Source: JAABRU01 sp964534335 (GTDB lineage Bacteria; Desulfobacterota; Desulfobacteria; Desulfobacterales; Desulfococcaceae). Taken from it: a stretch of 26,861 nt of DNA. This document shows positions 1 to 6,849 of the stretch, piece by piece. The position numbers and the translations under genes were made by a program. The DNA is taken from NCBI GenBank assembly GCA_964534335.1, contig CAZHPS010000024.1, forward strand, positions 1 to 26,861. The letters are read 5' to 3'. A model generated the notes under the pieces. That model was not told the DNA's origin. It searched no databases and saw only the letters and a list, made by a program, of their open reading frames with translations. Position 1 is the stretch's first letter; each line of letters opens with the position of its first letter.

Positions 1-169
1 CAGTCATAATCGTGGCCGGATTGCTGTTGACCAGCACCACCTCATAGCCCTCTTCGCGAAGGGCTTTGCAGGCCTGAGTGCCGGAATAGTCAAATTCACA
101 TGCCTGGCTGATGATAATCGGCCCGGCGCCAATAATAAGAATCTTTTTGATGTCAGTTCGTTTGGGCAT
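1..169 (-). CDS. carB: Carbamoyl-phosphate synthase large subunit, N-terminal fragment
   Basis: The reverse strand from 169 encodes MPKRTDIKKILIIGAGPIII and continues through a QACEFDYSG segment to LVNSNPATIMT. This is the canonical start of the large, ammonia-ligating subunit of carbamoyl-phosphate synthase, which supplies carbamoyl phosphate for arginine and pyrimidine synthesis in the cytoplasm. The GAGPI segment is the beginning of the first pre-ATP-grasp nucleotide-binding fold. Only about 56 of the usual ~1,070 residues are present because the gene runs off the left edge. It is a housekeeping gene and marks the left border of the accessory block. Confidence 0.95.
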   Translation of the reverse strand, partial: MPKRTDIKKILIIGAGPIIISQACEFDYSGTQACKALREEGYEVVLVNSNPATIMT

Positions 170-362
170 TGTATGTATCAACCATAAATTATAGGAAATT
201 AAAAAAATTTCAGAAAAAGGAATTCATATCAGAGCGGTTCCAGGAAAGCAAAAATTGTATTTCTGCACGACTCCTTAACAACAAGCCAGATGTTTGCGCT
301 GATAAGCACAATCCGCCTGACCAGCAGTTGACTGGCTCTCTTTCATAATGACTGATTCAGAA

Positions 363-809
363 TCATTCTTCACCAAGAGATTCCAAATCTGCAATGTCTT
401 TTTTTCTGCCGGAGGCTTTTTTGTTCAGAATATAATGTTTACGCCCAATATAATATACCGGGATACCGCCATATTTTCCTGATTCGTGTTCTTTGTACGC
501 CTCATCCCATGTAACTCCGGAAATTGATGTAATAATGTCTATCCGCACTGGTGGATAGCCCAATTGCACGACTTTATTCAGGCTTTTGAAATCGTCCTCT
601 TCCAGACCAAGTGAACCAAATCCGAAATTGTCAAGGGCTTTTAAAATGCGCAGTGCATTTTCTTTATCAGGTTTTACAAATATATCCATATCACCTGTAT
701 ATCTTGGAACACCATGATGTGCAAGTGCATAGCCTCCCACAATAAGATATTCCACTTTATGTGCGTTGAATAACTCTAACAACTCTTTGAAGTCTTTCTG
801 AATTTCCAT
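363..809 (-). CDS. MNT-type nucleotidyltransferase, putative toxin-like component
   Basis: A 148-aa protein with the minimal nucleotidyltransferase signature: GG at residues 25-26 (IVGGYALAHHG) followed by a D-x-D pair at 40 and 42 (GDMDIFV). Such proteins are predicted to transfer a nucleotide to a protein or RNA target, and many are annotated as toxin-antitoxin or abortive-infection components. The ATG at 809 is preceded by an AAGGA-like ribosome site. The gene overlaps the upstream 60-aa gene by about 53 bases, indicating translational coupling. The C-terminus is Lys-rich (KKASGRKKDIADLESL), a region that often closes this fold. Substrate and target are unknown. Confidence 0.8.
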   Translation of the reverse strand: MEIQKDFKELLELFNAHKVEYLIVGGYALAHHGVPRYTGDMDIFVKPDKENALRILKALDNFGFGSLGLEEDDFKSLNKVVQLGYPPVRIDIITSISGVTWDEAYKEHESGKYGGIPVYYIGRKHYILNKKASGRKKDIADLESLGEE

Positions 810-939
810 GAAATTGCTTCCTTAAGTAATCAACCGTTTCAACTCTTTCTTCAGGAGATTTGCTCAACCAATATTTTAAATCATCTGAAATTAAATCTTT
901 ATCATTCAGATTTTTAATTTTGACTATTTTTTGTATCAT
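757..939 (-). CDS. Small partner protein of the nucleotidyltransferase (60 aa)
   Basis: A 60-aa protein containing KSPEERVETVDYLRKQFHG and ending RLQRVVRVIQRT. This short S-P-E-E-R ... LR-Q pattern recurs in small proteins encoded directly upstream of MNT-like nucleotidyltransferases in many bacteria, so it is probably the antitoxin-like or partner subunit of the next gene. Its ATG at 939 follows AAGGAA. The 3' end overlaps the start of the nucleotidyltransferase by about 53 bases, so the two are co-expressed. No catalytic residues are recognisable. The pairing is directly visible; the antitoxin role is inferred. Confidence 0.7.
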   Translation of the reverse strand: MIQKIVKIKNLNDKDLISDDLKYWLSKSPEERVETVDYLRKQFHGNSERLQRVVRVIQRT

Positions 940-1082
940 AATCTATAGGTTCCTTTCAGTATGCTATCTGATACACAGCTAAACAGTCTGAAGTGGCAGA
1001 TCAGCTCCGTCTGATCTCCGGGTCAGGCATTTTTTATTTTCACATTTTTAATAATTCATTTTTGCTCTGCTTTTTGCCAAAG

Positions 1083-2231
1083 CTAATCTGATACCACAGG
1101 AATTGACAAAAGTTCATGCACTCTTTTTTGGACAAATTTTTCAATATGTTTCAGACGGGATGCCGGCAAATTGTATGATTTGTGCTTTTTAAACTTAAAA
1201 TTTATCAGTTTCTGCAATCTGCTCTTCTGTCTTTTTGTTATGATTTCTTTTGAGAATGTAAGAAAATCATGGGAAGTTGCCATCAGTCTTGTTTCAGCGT
1301 ATGTGTCCAACTGATTTACATCATCATTCATTGCATAATTGAAAAGAGCCAGGCCATTGTCAAATATGGGTGCAGTGTCTGTAATCGTATTGGTTTTATT
1401 GTCAATAATCAGTCCGAAATTCCCAAAATGTCTGTCTTCATTGCAGATAACCGCATCAAAAATCAGCATGTCTGCAAGTGAATCATAAAATTTTTTTCCA
1501 AGCATTTTGTAATATTCTATGACCGCTGCCCATCCGCCCTCTGTGACAATTCTGCCTGCCGGGATATAGGACAGTTTTTTGCCTGTAAATAATTCGCATG
1601 TGGAGCAAAGCCGTTTTTTCCATTGATTCAGATTGTATTGCACCGCGTTAAGTTCCATTGCCTCAGCAATCTGAAAAGCGTAATATTCAGAATAAGGTTC
1701 ATTTCCCGCATTTGCAGCACCGCCTGAACCTGACTTGAAGAGAATTATCCTGCCGTCCTTCATTCTGCGCCAGCATTTGGGAAGCATACCATGTGTTGTC
1801 AGTTCAGGGGATGATGCAAATTCACTTTTCTGCGTGTCTCCGTATCCTGTGTAAGCAATTAAAGATAAGGTACGGTCAAAACGGTTGTCATACAAATTGT
1901 ATTCATCAAAAGTTCCGCTGAAAGAATCATCAGTAACCCAGTAACAGTCATTCAGTGACAGGCCTTTGCAAATATCAATAATGCCTTTGGCGTCATTGAC
2001 ATTCAGACCGAGTTTTGCAAGAAACGTCTGAACAAAAGCCCTGTTTTTGGGAATTATCCGTTTTTTAAGCCATTGCAGCAGTCCTTTGTCCGTAAGTTCC
2101 AGATCGATAGGGAAAAAGGATTTATATTTTTCATTTATTTCAACAATTTCAGCAGACAGCCCTTTTATGCCGCCTGAAGTCATGCTGAATTTTATGAGTT
2201 CATTATCAAAATGTTTTAAAATATAACTCAT
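1083..2231 (-). CDS. HipA-like serine/threonine kinase domain protein
   Basis: A protein of about 382 aa with the HipA C-terminal kinase signature. It has a catalytic-loop NEDRHFGN at residues 264-271 and a metal-binding DNG at 291-293 (APIFDNGLALF). A probable nucleotide-binding segment, LFKSGSGG, lies near 164-171. HipA kinases phosphorylate cytoplasmic targets such as GltX and cause growth arrest. This one belongs to the longer, single-gene HipA-like group and has no recognisable HipB-type HTH partner beside it. The ORF is open to 2360, but I chose the ATG at 2231 (MSYILKHF): the 43 extra residues look non-native, and that start avoids overlap with the 56-aa gene ending at 2308. A short AGGA precedes it at tight spacing. 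Confidence 0.75.
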   Translation of the reverse strand: MSYILKHFDNELIKFSMTSGGIKGLSAEIVEINEKYKSFFPIDLELTDKGLLQWLKKRIIPKNRAFVQTFLAKLGLNVNDAKGIIDICKGLSLNDCYWVTDDSFSGTFDEYNLYDNRFDRTLSLIAYTGYGDTQKSEFASSPELTTHGMLPKCWRRMKDGRIILFKSGSGGAANAGNEPYSEYYAFQIAEAMELNAVQYNLNQWKKRLCSTCELFTGKKLSYIPAGRIVTEGGWAAVIEYYKMLGKKFYDSLADMLIFDAVICNEDRHFGNFGLIIDNKTNTITDTAPIFDNGLALFNYAMNDDVNQLDTYAETRLMATSHDFLTFSKEIITKRQKSRLQKLINFKFKKHKSYNLPASRLKHIEKFVQKRVHELLSIPVVSD

Positions 2232-2307
2232 TATCCTGTTTCTATTTGATTTTTTAAGGGTTATGCCACAAGTCTTCCAACGGCACAGTACATGACCACG
2301 CTGAATT

Positions 2308-2478
2308 TTATTTTTGCACGCAGTGACAGGAAGTCCGCTGAACCGGTTTGCTGGCAGCAAACTGTTTCCTGATTTTTTTTCCTGCGCTTGAATTTGCGAG
2401 TGAGAGACACAGCTTTCTTAACTGATCCACAGTTTTCAGGCGGTTCGTAATTGCCTTTGCGCTCATATCAATCTTCAT
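2308..2478 (-). CDS. Small conserved partner protein downstream of nucleotidyltransferase (56 aa)
   Basis: The reverse strand from ATG 2478 reads MKIDMSAKAITNRLKTVDQL and continues as RKLCLSLANSS, ending CHCVQK and a TAA at 2308. The MSAKAITNRL-TVDQLR-LCLSL pattern resembles small proteins found immediately downstream of nucleotidyltransferases of the preceding type. The start lies inside the last codons of that gene (11-nt overlap from 2478), implying coupling; an in-frame ATG at 2466 is an alternative start. The tail after KKIRKQFAASK (RTSCHCVQK) may be eroded. It is probably the partner or antitoxin of the nucleotidyltransferase, by analogy with the 60-aa gene at 757-939. Confidence 0.6.
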   Translation of the reverse strand: MKIDMSAKAITNRLKTVDQLRKLCLSLANSSAGKKIRKQFAASKPVQRTSCHCVQK

Positions 2479-2932
2479 CAGTCAATTCCTTCAAATATTC
2501 TATATCATCAATATCCTGACCACTTTTTCTTAATGATTTCAAAATGATTAAACCTTTAGGAGATAGAACTTTCAATGTGCCGCCTTCCCATTCAAATGAA
2601 ATCCTGCTGTCCCATGAAATTTTGGTCTGCGGGGTGACAAGCAACAAGTCCAGCACCAAATGTTCTCCGGATTCATTGTCAATTTTTGTCATTCTATGAA
2701 TTTGAACAGCACCTCCTTTAAATGACATTGGTGCAGCGGGAATGCTGAATCCGATATTTTCTGCTGTTTGCTTAATCTTATCAAGCAAATCAGGTTCAAC
2801 CATAATATCAATGTCGAGAGTGGCTCTTGGTCTTGCATAAACAGCCAAAGCCAAACCACCGCACAATGCGTAATCTATTTCGTTCTTATCAAATGCTTCC
2901 ACAATATTTTTTAATTCAATCAGTAAATCCAT
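2468..2932 (-). CDS. MNT-type nucleotidyltransferase (second copy)
   Basis: A protein of about 154 aa with the nucleotidyltransferase signature CGGLALAVYARPRATLDID: Gly-Gly about 20 residues in, and the D-x-D metal-binding pair (LDIDIMV) about 15 residues later. The rest (VLDLLLVTP, LKVLSPKGLIILKSLR) matches the usual C-terminal half of the group, and the length is normal. It is not a close copy of the nucleotidyltransferase at 363-809. The ORF can be read from a TTG at 2941, but the ATG at 2932 preceded by GGAAAC is the better start. It sits between the DNA methyltransferase gene and the small partner gene, with which it overlaps. Probably a toxin-like enzyme; the target is unknown. Confidence 0.78.
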   Translation of the reverse strand: MDLLIELKNIVEAFDKNEIDYALCGGLALAVYARPRATLDIDIMVEPDLLDKIKQTAENIGFSIPAAPMSFKGGAVQIHRMTKIDNESGEHLVLDLLLVTPQTKISWDSRISFEWEGGTLKVLSPKGLIILKSLRKSGQDIDDIEYLKELTDED

Positions 2933-2968
2933 TGTTTCCAACTTTCCATTTTCTGATTTTGTGCGCTG

Positions 2969-4681
2969 TCAGGCCAACTGCGGCTGTTCTTCCCCGCTTT
3001 TTTTCGGGGCTTTTTTCACAACATCAATTCCGGCCGGCATTTCAAACCGTTTCCTGTTTTCAATTATTTCCTCAACAGTGACGATGTTTATCCTGTCATA
3101 GTCACGGCCCATCATCGGATGATGATAAGTGCCTGCTGATACTGCTTCTTCCTTCATGGGTTTTGTGGGGGGATTCAGTGTCAGAAGAAAAGCGATTTCC
3201 GCTTTTTCTCTCTGCCTGTCATTGTTCAATGCGGCTATTATGTCACGTTTCACGCTGCCGGACTTCACCTGAAAGACTGCTTTGCCTGTATCTTTCGGAG
3301 ATGTCAAAAAATACGCTATACCGTCAATGCCTTTATCCGCTCCCTTTTTGTCATTCACAACAGCACGGTTGTTTGTGTATGTGAGCAAAGCCCATTTTTC
3401 AAATTCCTTGCGCAGACGGTCATCCTTTTTTTCTGCCAGTGCACGGGCAGAATCCATATCTTTCGGGATTCCGTCAAGCATGATTTTTTTTAAAACTTTT
3501 TTGCCGAAACTGTCTTCCAGCCTTTTCAGGATAAGGCTGATACTCTGATAGGTTATGTCAATGCCTATCCATTTGCGTTTTAACCGCTCCGCCACTGCAA
3601 CTGTTGTCCCGCATCCGCAGTAGGCATCAAGAATTGTGTCGCCTTCATTGGAACTTGCTTTGATGATCCGCTCAAGCAGAGCTTCCGGCTTCTGGGTCGG
3701 ATAACCGAGACGTTCAGCACCCTGTGAAGTGACTGGCCGGATGTCTGTAATCATATCCTGAATTGAGGAACCGCTGTTTTCTGACAAATATCTTTTAAAA
3801 CCGGGAACTCCGTCTTTCTTTTTCGGAAAATAGATAAGTCCCTGTGCCTCAAGAACATCAAGTCGATCCTGAACCTTCATCTGTGCATATTTTTCAGGAA
3901 AAACAAACCATGGGGGAAGCGCCCTGTCCGGAGGCAGTTCCCAGTGCCGACCCCTTGAGGCCGGGTCAATATTTTTCCACATCTTTCCGGAATCTCCGGT
4001 TCTGGTTCCCGGCCCGGTCAGATTGTCAATACGATAACTGCCTTTGCTGTCCGTATATCTGTAAAAAGATTTCACATAATTTTCATCCAAATCCTGCAGA
4101 ACTCTGTTCCATATGGTTTTATTTGATTTTGCGTAATAGAAAATAACATCATGAACAGGTCCCCATCGTTTGGCACGATTATGGCTTGAGGTTCTTTTCC
4201 ATGAAATTTCATTCAGAAAATCCCCTCCCTTCGGACAGAAAACCGTATCAAGTATCAGTTTCAGATAATGACTGCAGGCAGGATCACAATGCAGATAAAA
4301 ACTTCCGGCTGGTTTCAGAATTCTTTGAATTTCAACGATTCTCAGTGTTATACTGACAATATATGCAAGCAGACTGTTTTCACCAAGTACATTTTTCAGT
4401 CCCCTGACAAGTTCAATGGTCTGCCTTGTGAATCTTCCGCCCTGATTCAGAATGATTTCCTGATACCCATGCTCAGACAGCCTGTCCCATGACCATGTAT
4501 CAATAAACGCCTGCGCCTGGGCTTTGTCCTCTCCGACATTGAGATATATCTGATTGTATGACCGTTTGGAGTTGAAGGGCGGGTCTATATAGCACAGGTC
4601 AACAGATTCATCCGGTATTTTCTTCCGCATCACTTCAAGATTGTCACCGTAATACAGCATATTTTTGTCCTGAATTTTCAT
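2969..4681 (-). CDS. Site-specific DNA methyltransferase with C-terminal nuclease-like domain
   Basis: A 570-aa protein. Residues 8-35 carry MLYYGDNLEVM and the catalytic DPPF (33-36, motif IV). The SAM-binding motif I (LDAYCGCGTT, 351-360) comes later, so this is the beta-class arrangement of amino-methyltransferases (N6-adenine or N4-cytosine), which methylate short DNA sites. After the methylase core, residues ~425-540 contain GADKGIDG (D453) and FQVKSG (Q471-V-K473), spaced like a PD-(D/E)xK nuclease core of the Mrr type. Methylase and nuclease in one chain resembles type IIG logic, although here the nuclease-like part is C-terminal and small. No separate restriction gene is adjacent. The ATG at 4681 is the first codon and gives MKIQDKNMLYYGDN. 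Methylase call strong, nuclease call moderate. Confidence 0.85.
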   Translation of the reverse strand: MKIQDKNMLYYGDNLEVMRKKIPDESVDLCYIDPPFNSKRSYNQIYLNVGEDKAQAQAFIDTWSWDRLSEHGYQEIILNQGGRFTRQTIELVRGLKNVLGENSLLAYIVSITLRIVEIQRILKPAGSFYLHCDPACSHYLKLILDTVFCPKGGDFLNEISWKRTSSHNRAKRWGPVHDVIFYYAKSNKTIWNRVLQDLDENYVKSFYRYTDSKGSYRIDNLTGPGTRTGDSGKMWKNIDPASRGRHWELPPDRALPPWFVFPEKYAQMKVQDRLDVLEAQGLIYFPKKKDGVPGFKRYLSENSGSSIQDMITDIRPVTSQGAERLGYPTQKPEALLERIIKASSNEGDTILDAYCGCGTTVAVAERLKRKWIGIDITYQSISLILKRLEDSFGKKVLKKIMLDGIPKDMDSARALAEKKDDRLRKEFEKWALLTYTNNRAVVNDKKGADKGIDGIAYFLTSPKDTGKAVFQVKSGSVKRDIIAALNNDRQREKAEIAFLLTLNPPTKPMKEEAVSAGTYHHPMMGRDYDRINIVTVEEIIENRKRFEMPAGIDVVKKAPKKSGEEQPQLA

Positions 4682-4742
4682 CTTCAGTTCCGCCCTTCAT
4701 TATGCCGGGTTTTTTATCCGGTTTGTATATTACCCCTCAGCC

Positions 4743-4865
4743 GCTGTTTTAAAAATATCCGGGGGCAAAAAATTTTGGGATTTTGCCGTGTTCAGACGGA
4801 CAGTATCTCTTTTGACATACTGATTTTTTCCCGAAGAAAACAGTGCGAAATATTTTTAAAACAGC
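4743..4865. repeat. Inverted-repeat element with nested stems
   Basis: GCTGTTTTAAAAATAT at 4743-4758 is repeated as its exact complement at 4850-4865, a perfect 16-bp terminal inverted repeat enclosing about 90 bp. Inside are two further palindromes: GGCAAAA...TTTTGCC near 4766-4789, and CAGTAT...ATACTG near 4801-4822. The element lies in the gap between the RHH antitoxin gene and the methyltransferase gene. It could be a small non-autonomous mobile element or a structured transcript. Confidence 0.6.
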
Positions 4866-4941
4866 TTCCAAAGCAAAGAGTTGTCTGAATGTTATACTGC
4901 TATCTGTTATATTCTGTCAGACAGACAGATATAATTCTCTG

Positions 4942-5178
4942 TTACAGTCTGTCATATTCTTCCGGCGGCACATCCGGAACCTGGGACAGAACATCAGAAA
5001 TGCCCTTTCCGGTGGCTCTTTTCGCCCTATCTTCCAGATAGGGATCGGGCATAAGGCGGAAAAGTCTCTCAGCTACAGATGCCGCAATTATTTCATCAAC
5101 AGGGATATTCTGTTTTCCGGACAGTTCGTATATCTTCCGATGCAGCATGTCAGGCAGTCTTATCACAAGTTCGGTCAT
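4942..5178 (-). CDS. Ribbon-helix-helix antitoxin
   Basis: A 78-aa protein beginning MTELVIRLPDMLHRKIYELS, the short beta-strand then helix pattern of ribbon-helix-helix DNA-binding antitoxins. The C-terminal part (DVPPEEYDRL) is the acidic tail that would wrap the toxin. Its ATG overlaps the TGA of the PIN gene (ATGA), and AGGAG precedes it, so toxin and antitoxin are translationally coupled. The order is toxin first, antitoxin second, as is usual for this COG1569-type PIN pair. It is expected to bind and neutralise the PIN toxin and to repress the operon. Confidence 0.8.
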   Translation of the reverse strand: MTELVIRLPDMLHRKIYELSGKQNIPVDEIIAASVAERLFRLMPDPYLEDRAKRATGKGISDVLSQVPDVPPEEYDRL

Positions 5179-5627
5179 TTTATCTCTCCTATTTTCTGCA
5201 GAAATGCCTTTGGTGTGAGTGTTTCCGTCCCGAACATCTTCGCATATCTGAAGTTGCCAGTGTTGTAAGTCACAATATAATCCGTCCCCGATGAGAAAGC
5301 CAGTTCCAGAATAAAATCGTCATCTGCGTCTTTCAGATGTGTACGGAGCAGATAGAAGATCGGATGCCTGTCCGCCAGAGAGACAACATCGTCAATAAAT
5401 CTGTCAATCACCGCCACGTCTTTTCCCTGCCGGTGAATTTCCCTTTTCAGCACAGCCTCATATTCAAGTATAAGGGCGGTTGACACATTTATCCGGAAGC
5501 GTCTGTCACCTTCCTTCAGCAGTTTCAGCAGTCTGTGGGAAGCTCCCTGACTGGAGCGCAGGGCGGCAACCATTACATTTGTGTCAATAATTATCTGATA
5601 TATTTTAGATTTATTGTCTATTATCAC
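5175..5627 (-). CDS. PIN-domain toxin (COG1569-type ribonuclease)
   Basis: A 150-aa PIN protein. Acidic metal-binding residues are visible as IIIDTNV (D15), LEYE (E55/E57), DADDDF (101-104) and GTDYIVTYN (D116). PIN toxins are Mg-dependent endoribonucleases that cleave tRNA, rRNA or mRNA when freed from the antitoxin. The length fits the family. The start is a GTG at 5627 with no clear ribosome site, so the N-terminus is uncertain by a few residues. Its stop overlaps the antitoxin start by four bases. The attC-like site of the upstream cassette ends about 30 bp before this gene. Confidence 0.82.
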   Translation of the reverse strand: MIIDNKSKIYQIIIDTNVMVAALRSSQGASHRLLKLLKEGDRRFRINVSTALILEYEAVLKREIHRQGKDVAVIDRFIDDVVSLADRHPIFYLLRTHLKDADDDFILELAFSSGTDYIVTYNTGNFRYAKMFGTETLTPKAFLQKIGEIK

Positions 5628-5658
5628 AGTATGGCACTTTTCTCACTTTTTTTATGCT

Positions 5659-5718
5659 GGCTGACAACAAGGTCAGAGGTGCGCCATTAGGCGCATCCGC
5701 TTGACCGCCTTGTTAGCC
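5659..5718 (-). other. attC-like recombination site (integron 59-base element)
   Basis: On the minus strand this 60-bp stretch starts GGCTAACAAG and ends TTGTTGTCAGCC. The outer 17 nt on each side are complementary at 13 positions. The inner part pairs GGTCAAGCGGATGCGCC with the complement of GGCGCACCTCTGACC, leaving a few extrahelical bases around a TAAT loop. This is the R''-L''/L'-R' architecture and length of a short attC site. The stop codon TAA of the upstream ORF lies inside the first GGCTAAC box, as is typical for integron cassettes. The far R' box reads GTCAGCC rather than GTTAGCC, so it is slightly degenerate. Confidence 0.7.
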
Positions 5719-6453
5719 CCTTATCTGCATTTTTACTAAATGTTTCATAAATGAAGAAGTCATCTCAAAAATGAACTCTACTTCTTCTTCCACAACAGCG
5801 TCATTATGCTTAACAAATGAATTCTGATATTTTGAATAATAATTTATAAGAATTCTAAACATATTAGAAAACTCTTTGGAACCTCCTTTAGTATTAATAA
5901 AATTACCAATATGTGAAATTTGATTCTCTAATGATTTCCCATTGGAAAAAATCTTCTTTAATAGCAATTCTAAAGCTAAACGAAGATCATCTAGTAGATT
6001 TCTTTCAAAAATATTATTACTGAATTTAATTAAAGCTGAATTATATAAGTTAGAGCTTTCTGGATAATCAGATAACCAATGTTTGACATCCTCTATTAAA
6101 GGCAAATTTAAAGTTTCTGAACTTACTGTACCAAATTGATTACCATATCTCGCAATTAATTGTATTTTTAAATTATTGACGCTATCTGAGATTGGTTGAG
6201 GAAGTCTGGGATGCTCACATAATTCTCGAATTATCCTATACTGTTGATCGCCTTTAAAACGTAATAGATTTTCTAATAAAGCAGTTCTTTTGTTTGGTGC
6301 TTCAAATGGATATATGCTGTGTGGGATATCTACATTAAATTCATATGCATAACCCGTAAAAGCTTTTACAATATTGCTTCCAGAGAGTCCATTATTGGTA
6401 TCTCCAAGTATATCAGATGCATGTGTTAAAAATGCGCTCGCTATATTTTTCAC
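5713..6453 (-). CDS. Cassette-borne hypothetical protein, possible HEPN/Abi-like C-terminus
   Basis: A 246-aa protein with no firm family match. The C-terminal half is helical (LDDLRLALELLLKKIFSN at about 155-172). It ends with a YQNSFVKHNDAV motif that faintly resembles the R/N-xxx-H active site of HEPN ribonucleases found in abortive-infection proteins, though the usual Arg is replaced. No membrane or signal segment is seen. The start is a GTG at 6453, chosen because GGAG lies six bases upstream; a nearby ATG belongs to another frame and opens only a 14-codon ORF. The coding sequence is much more AT-rich than its neighbours and sits in an integron-type cassette, which indicates lateral acquisition. 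Confidence 0.75.
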   Translation of the reverse strand: MKNIASAFLTHASDILGDTNNGLSGSNIVKAFTGYAYEFNVDIPHSIYPFEAPNKRTALLENLLRFKGDQQYRIIRELCEHPRLPQPISDSVNNLKIQLIARYGNQFGTVSSETLNLPLIEDVKHWLSDYPESSNLYNSALIKFSNNIFERNLLDDLRLALELLLKKIFSNGKSLENQISHIGNFINTKGGSKEFSNMFRILINYYSKYQNSFVKHNDAVVEEEVEFIFEMTSSFMKHLVKMQIRG

Positions 6454-6477
6454 TCATATCTCCATAAGGGGCTAACC

Positions 6478-6849
6478 AGTGAATATAAGGTTTCCGTTTT
6501 ATCCCCATTGTCCAAATGTCAGACAATTTTATCTGTATCCAGACAAAATTCTCAATATCAGACAAAATCCATACAGCCGCAGACACAGATTCCCCTACCA
6601 TGCGGAAGCTGCAAATTTTCACAAAACAGCTTATTTTTGGCGTTTATGAAATCTCTTTTTATAACTGATGTTACGCAGTTTTTCCAAAAATCAGGCACTT
6701 ATTCGCTTTAATTATCATTCCGGAGAAAGCAGGAAACCGGTATTTTCAATATGTTCTGGATACCGACTTTCTCTGATATTACGGAACTGCCTAAAATCTA
6801 TCAGTATAAGTGTCATAAAAAAAGGTCAAAGTGCATCTGCTTTCAGATT
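6478..6849. other. Non-coding stretch between ASCH gene and cassette
   Basis: About 370 bp with no convincing gene. It contains three spaced CAGACAA direct repeats (about 6520-6565) and, at its centre, a degenerate palindromic repeat. Short ORFs here lack ribosome sites and recognisable motifs. Confidence 0.5.
6715..6786. repeat. Degenerate CATTCCGGAGAAAGC-type palindromic repeat
   Basis: CATTCCGGAGAAAGC with a following GGAAACCGG is mirrored by TCTGGATACCGACTTTCTC and then TTACGGAA. This looks like a decayed copy of the dispersed ATTCCGGCGAAAGCCGGAAT palindrome common in Desulfobacterota and other genomes. It lies downstream of the ASCH gene (minus strand) and might end that transcript. Confidence 0.45.

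Larger units (their letters stand above)
5659..6476 (-). mobile_element. Single integron-type gene cassette
   Basis: On the minus strand the unit begins at a core box GTTAGCC (plus-strand 6470-6476). It continues CCCTTATGGAGATATGAGTG into one ORF that nearly fills the unit, and closes with the attC-like site at 5659-5718. One gene, a very short 5' leader with GGAG, and a 3' attC is the standard cassette layout. The cassette is visibly more AT-rich than its neighbours. No integrase gene, attI site or second attC lies in the window. It is therefore either a lone cassette inserted at a secondary site or a remnant of a cassette cluster without integrase. Confidence 0.68.

Noticed and set aside
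998..1036. Intrinsic terminator at the AGATCAG/CTGATCT stem
   Set aside because: The stem is short, the T-run is 13 bases away, and it faces the wrong direction for the minus-strand kinase gene.
6413..6622. ATG-started ORF upstream of the cassette gene
   Set aside because: It crosses the cassette boundary and matches no family; the GTG frame at 6453 fills the cassette and has the ribosome site.
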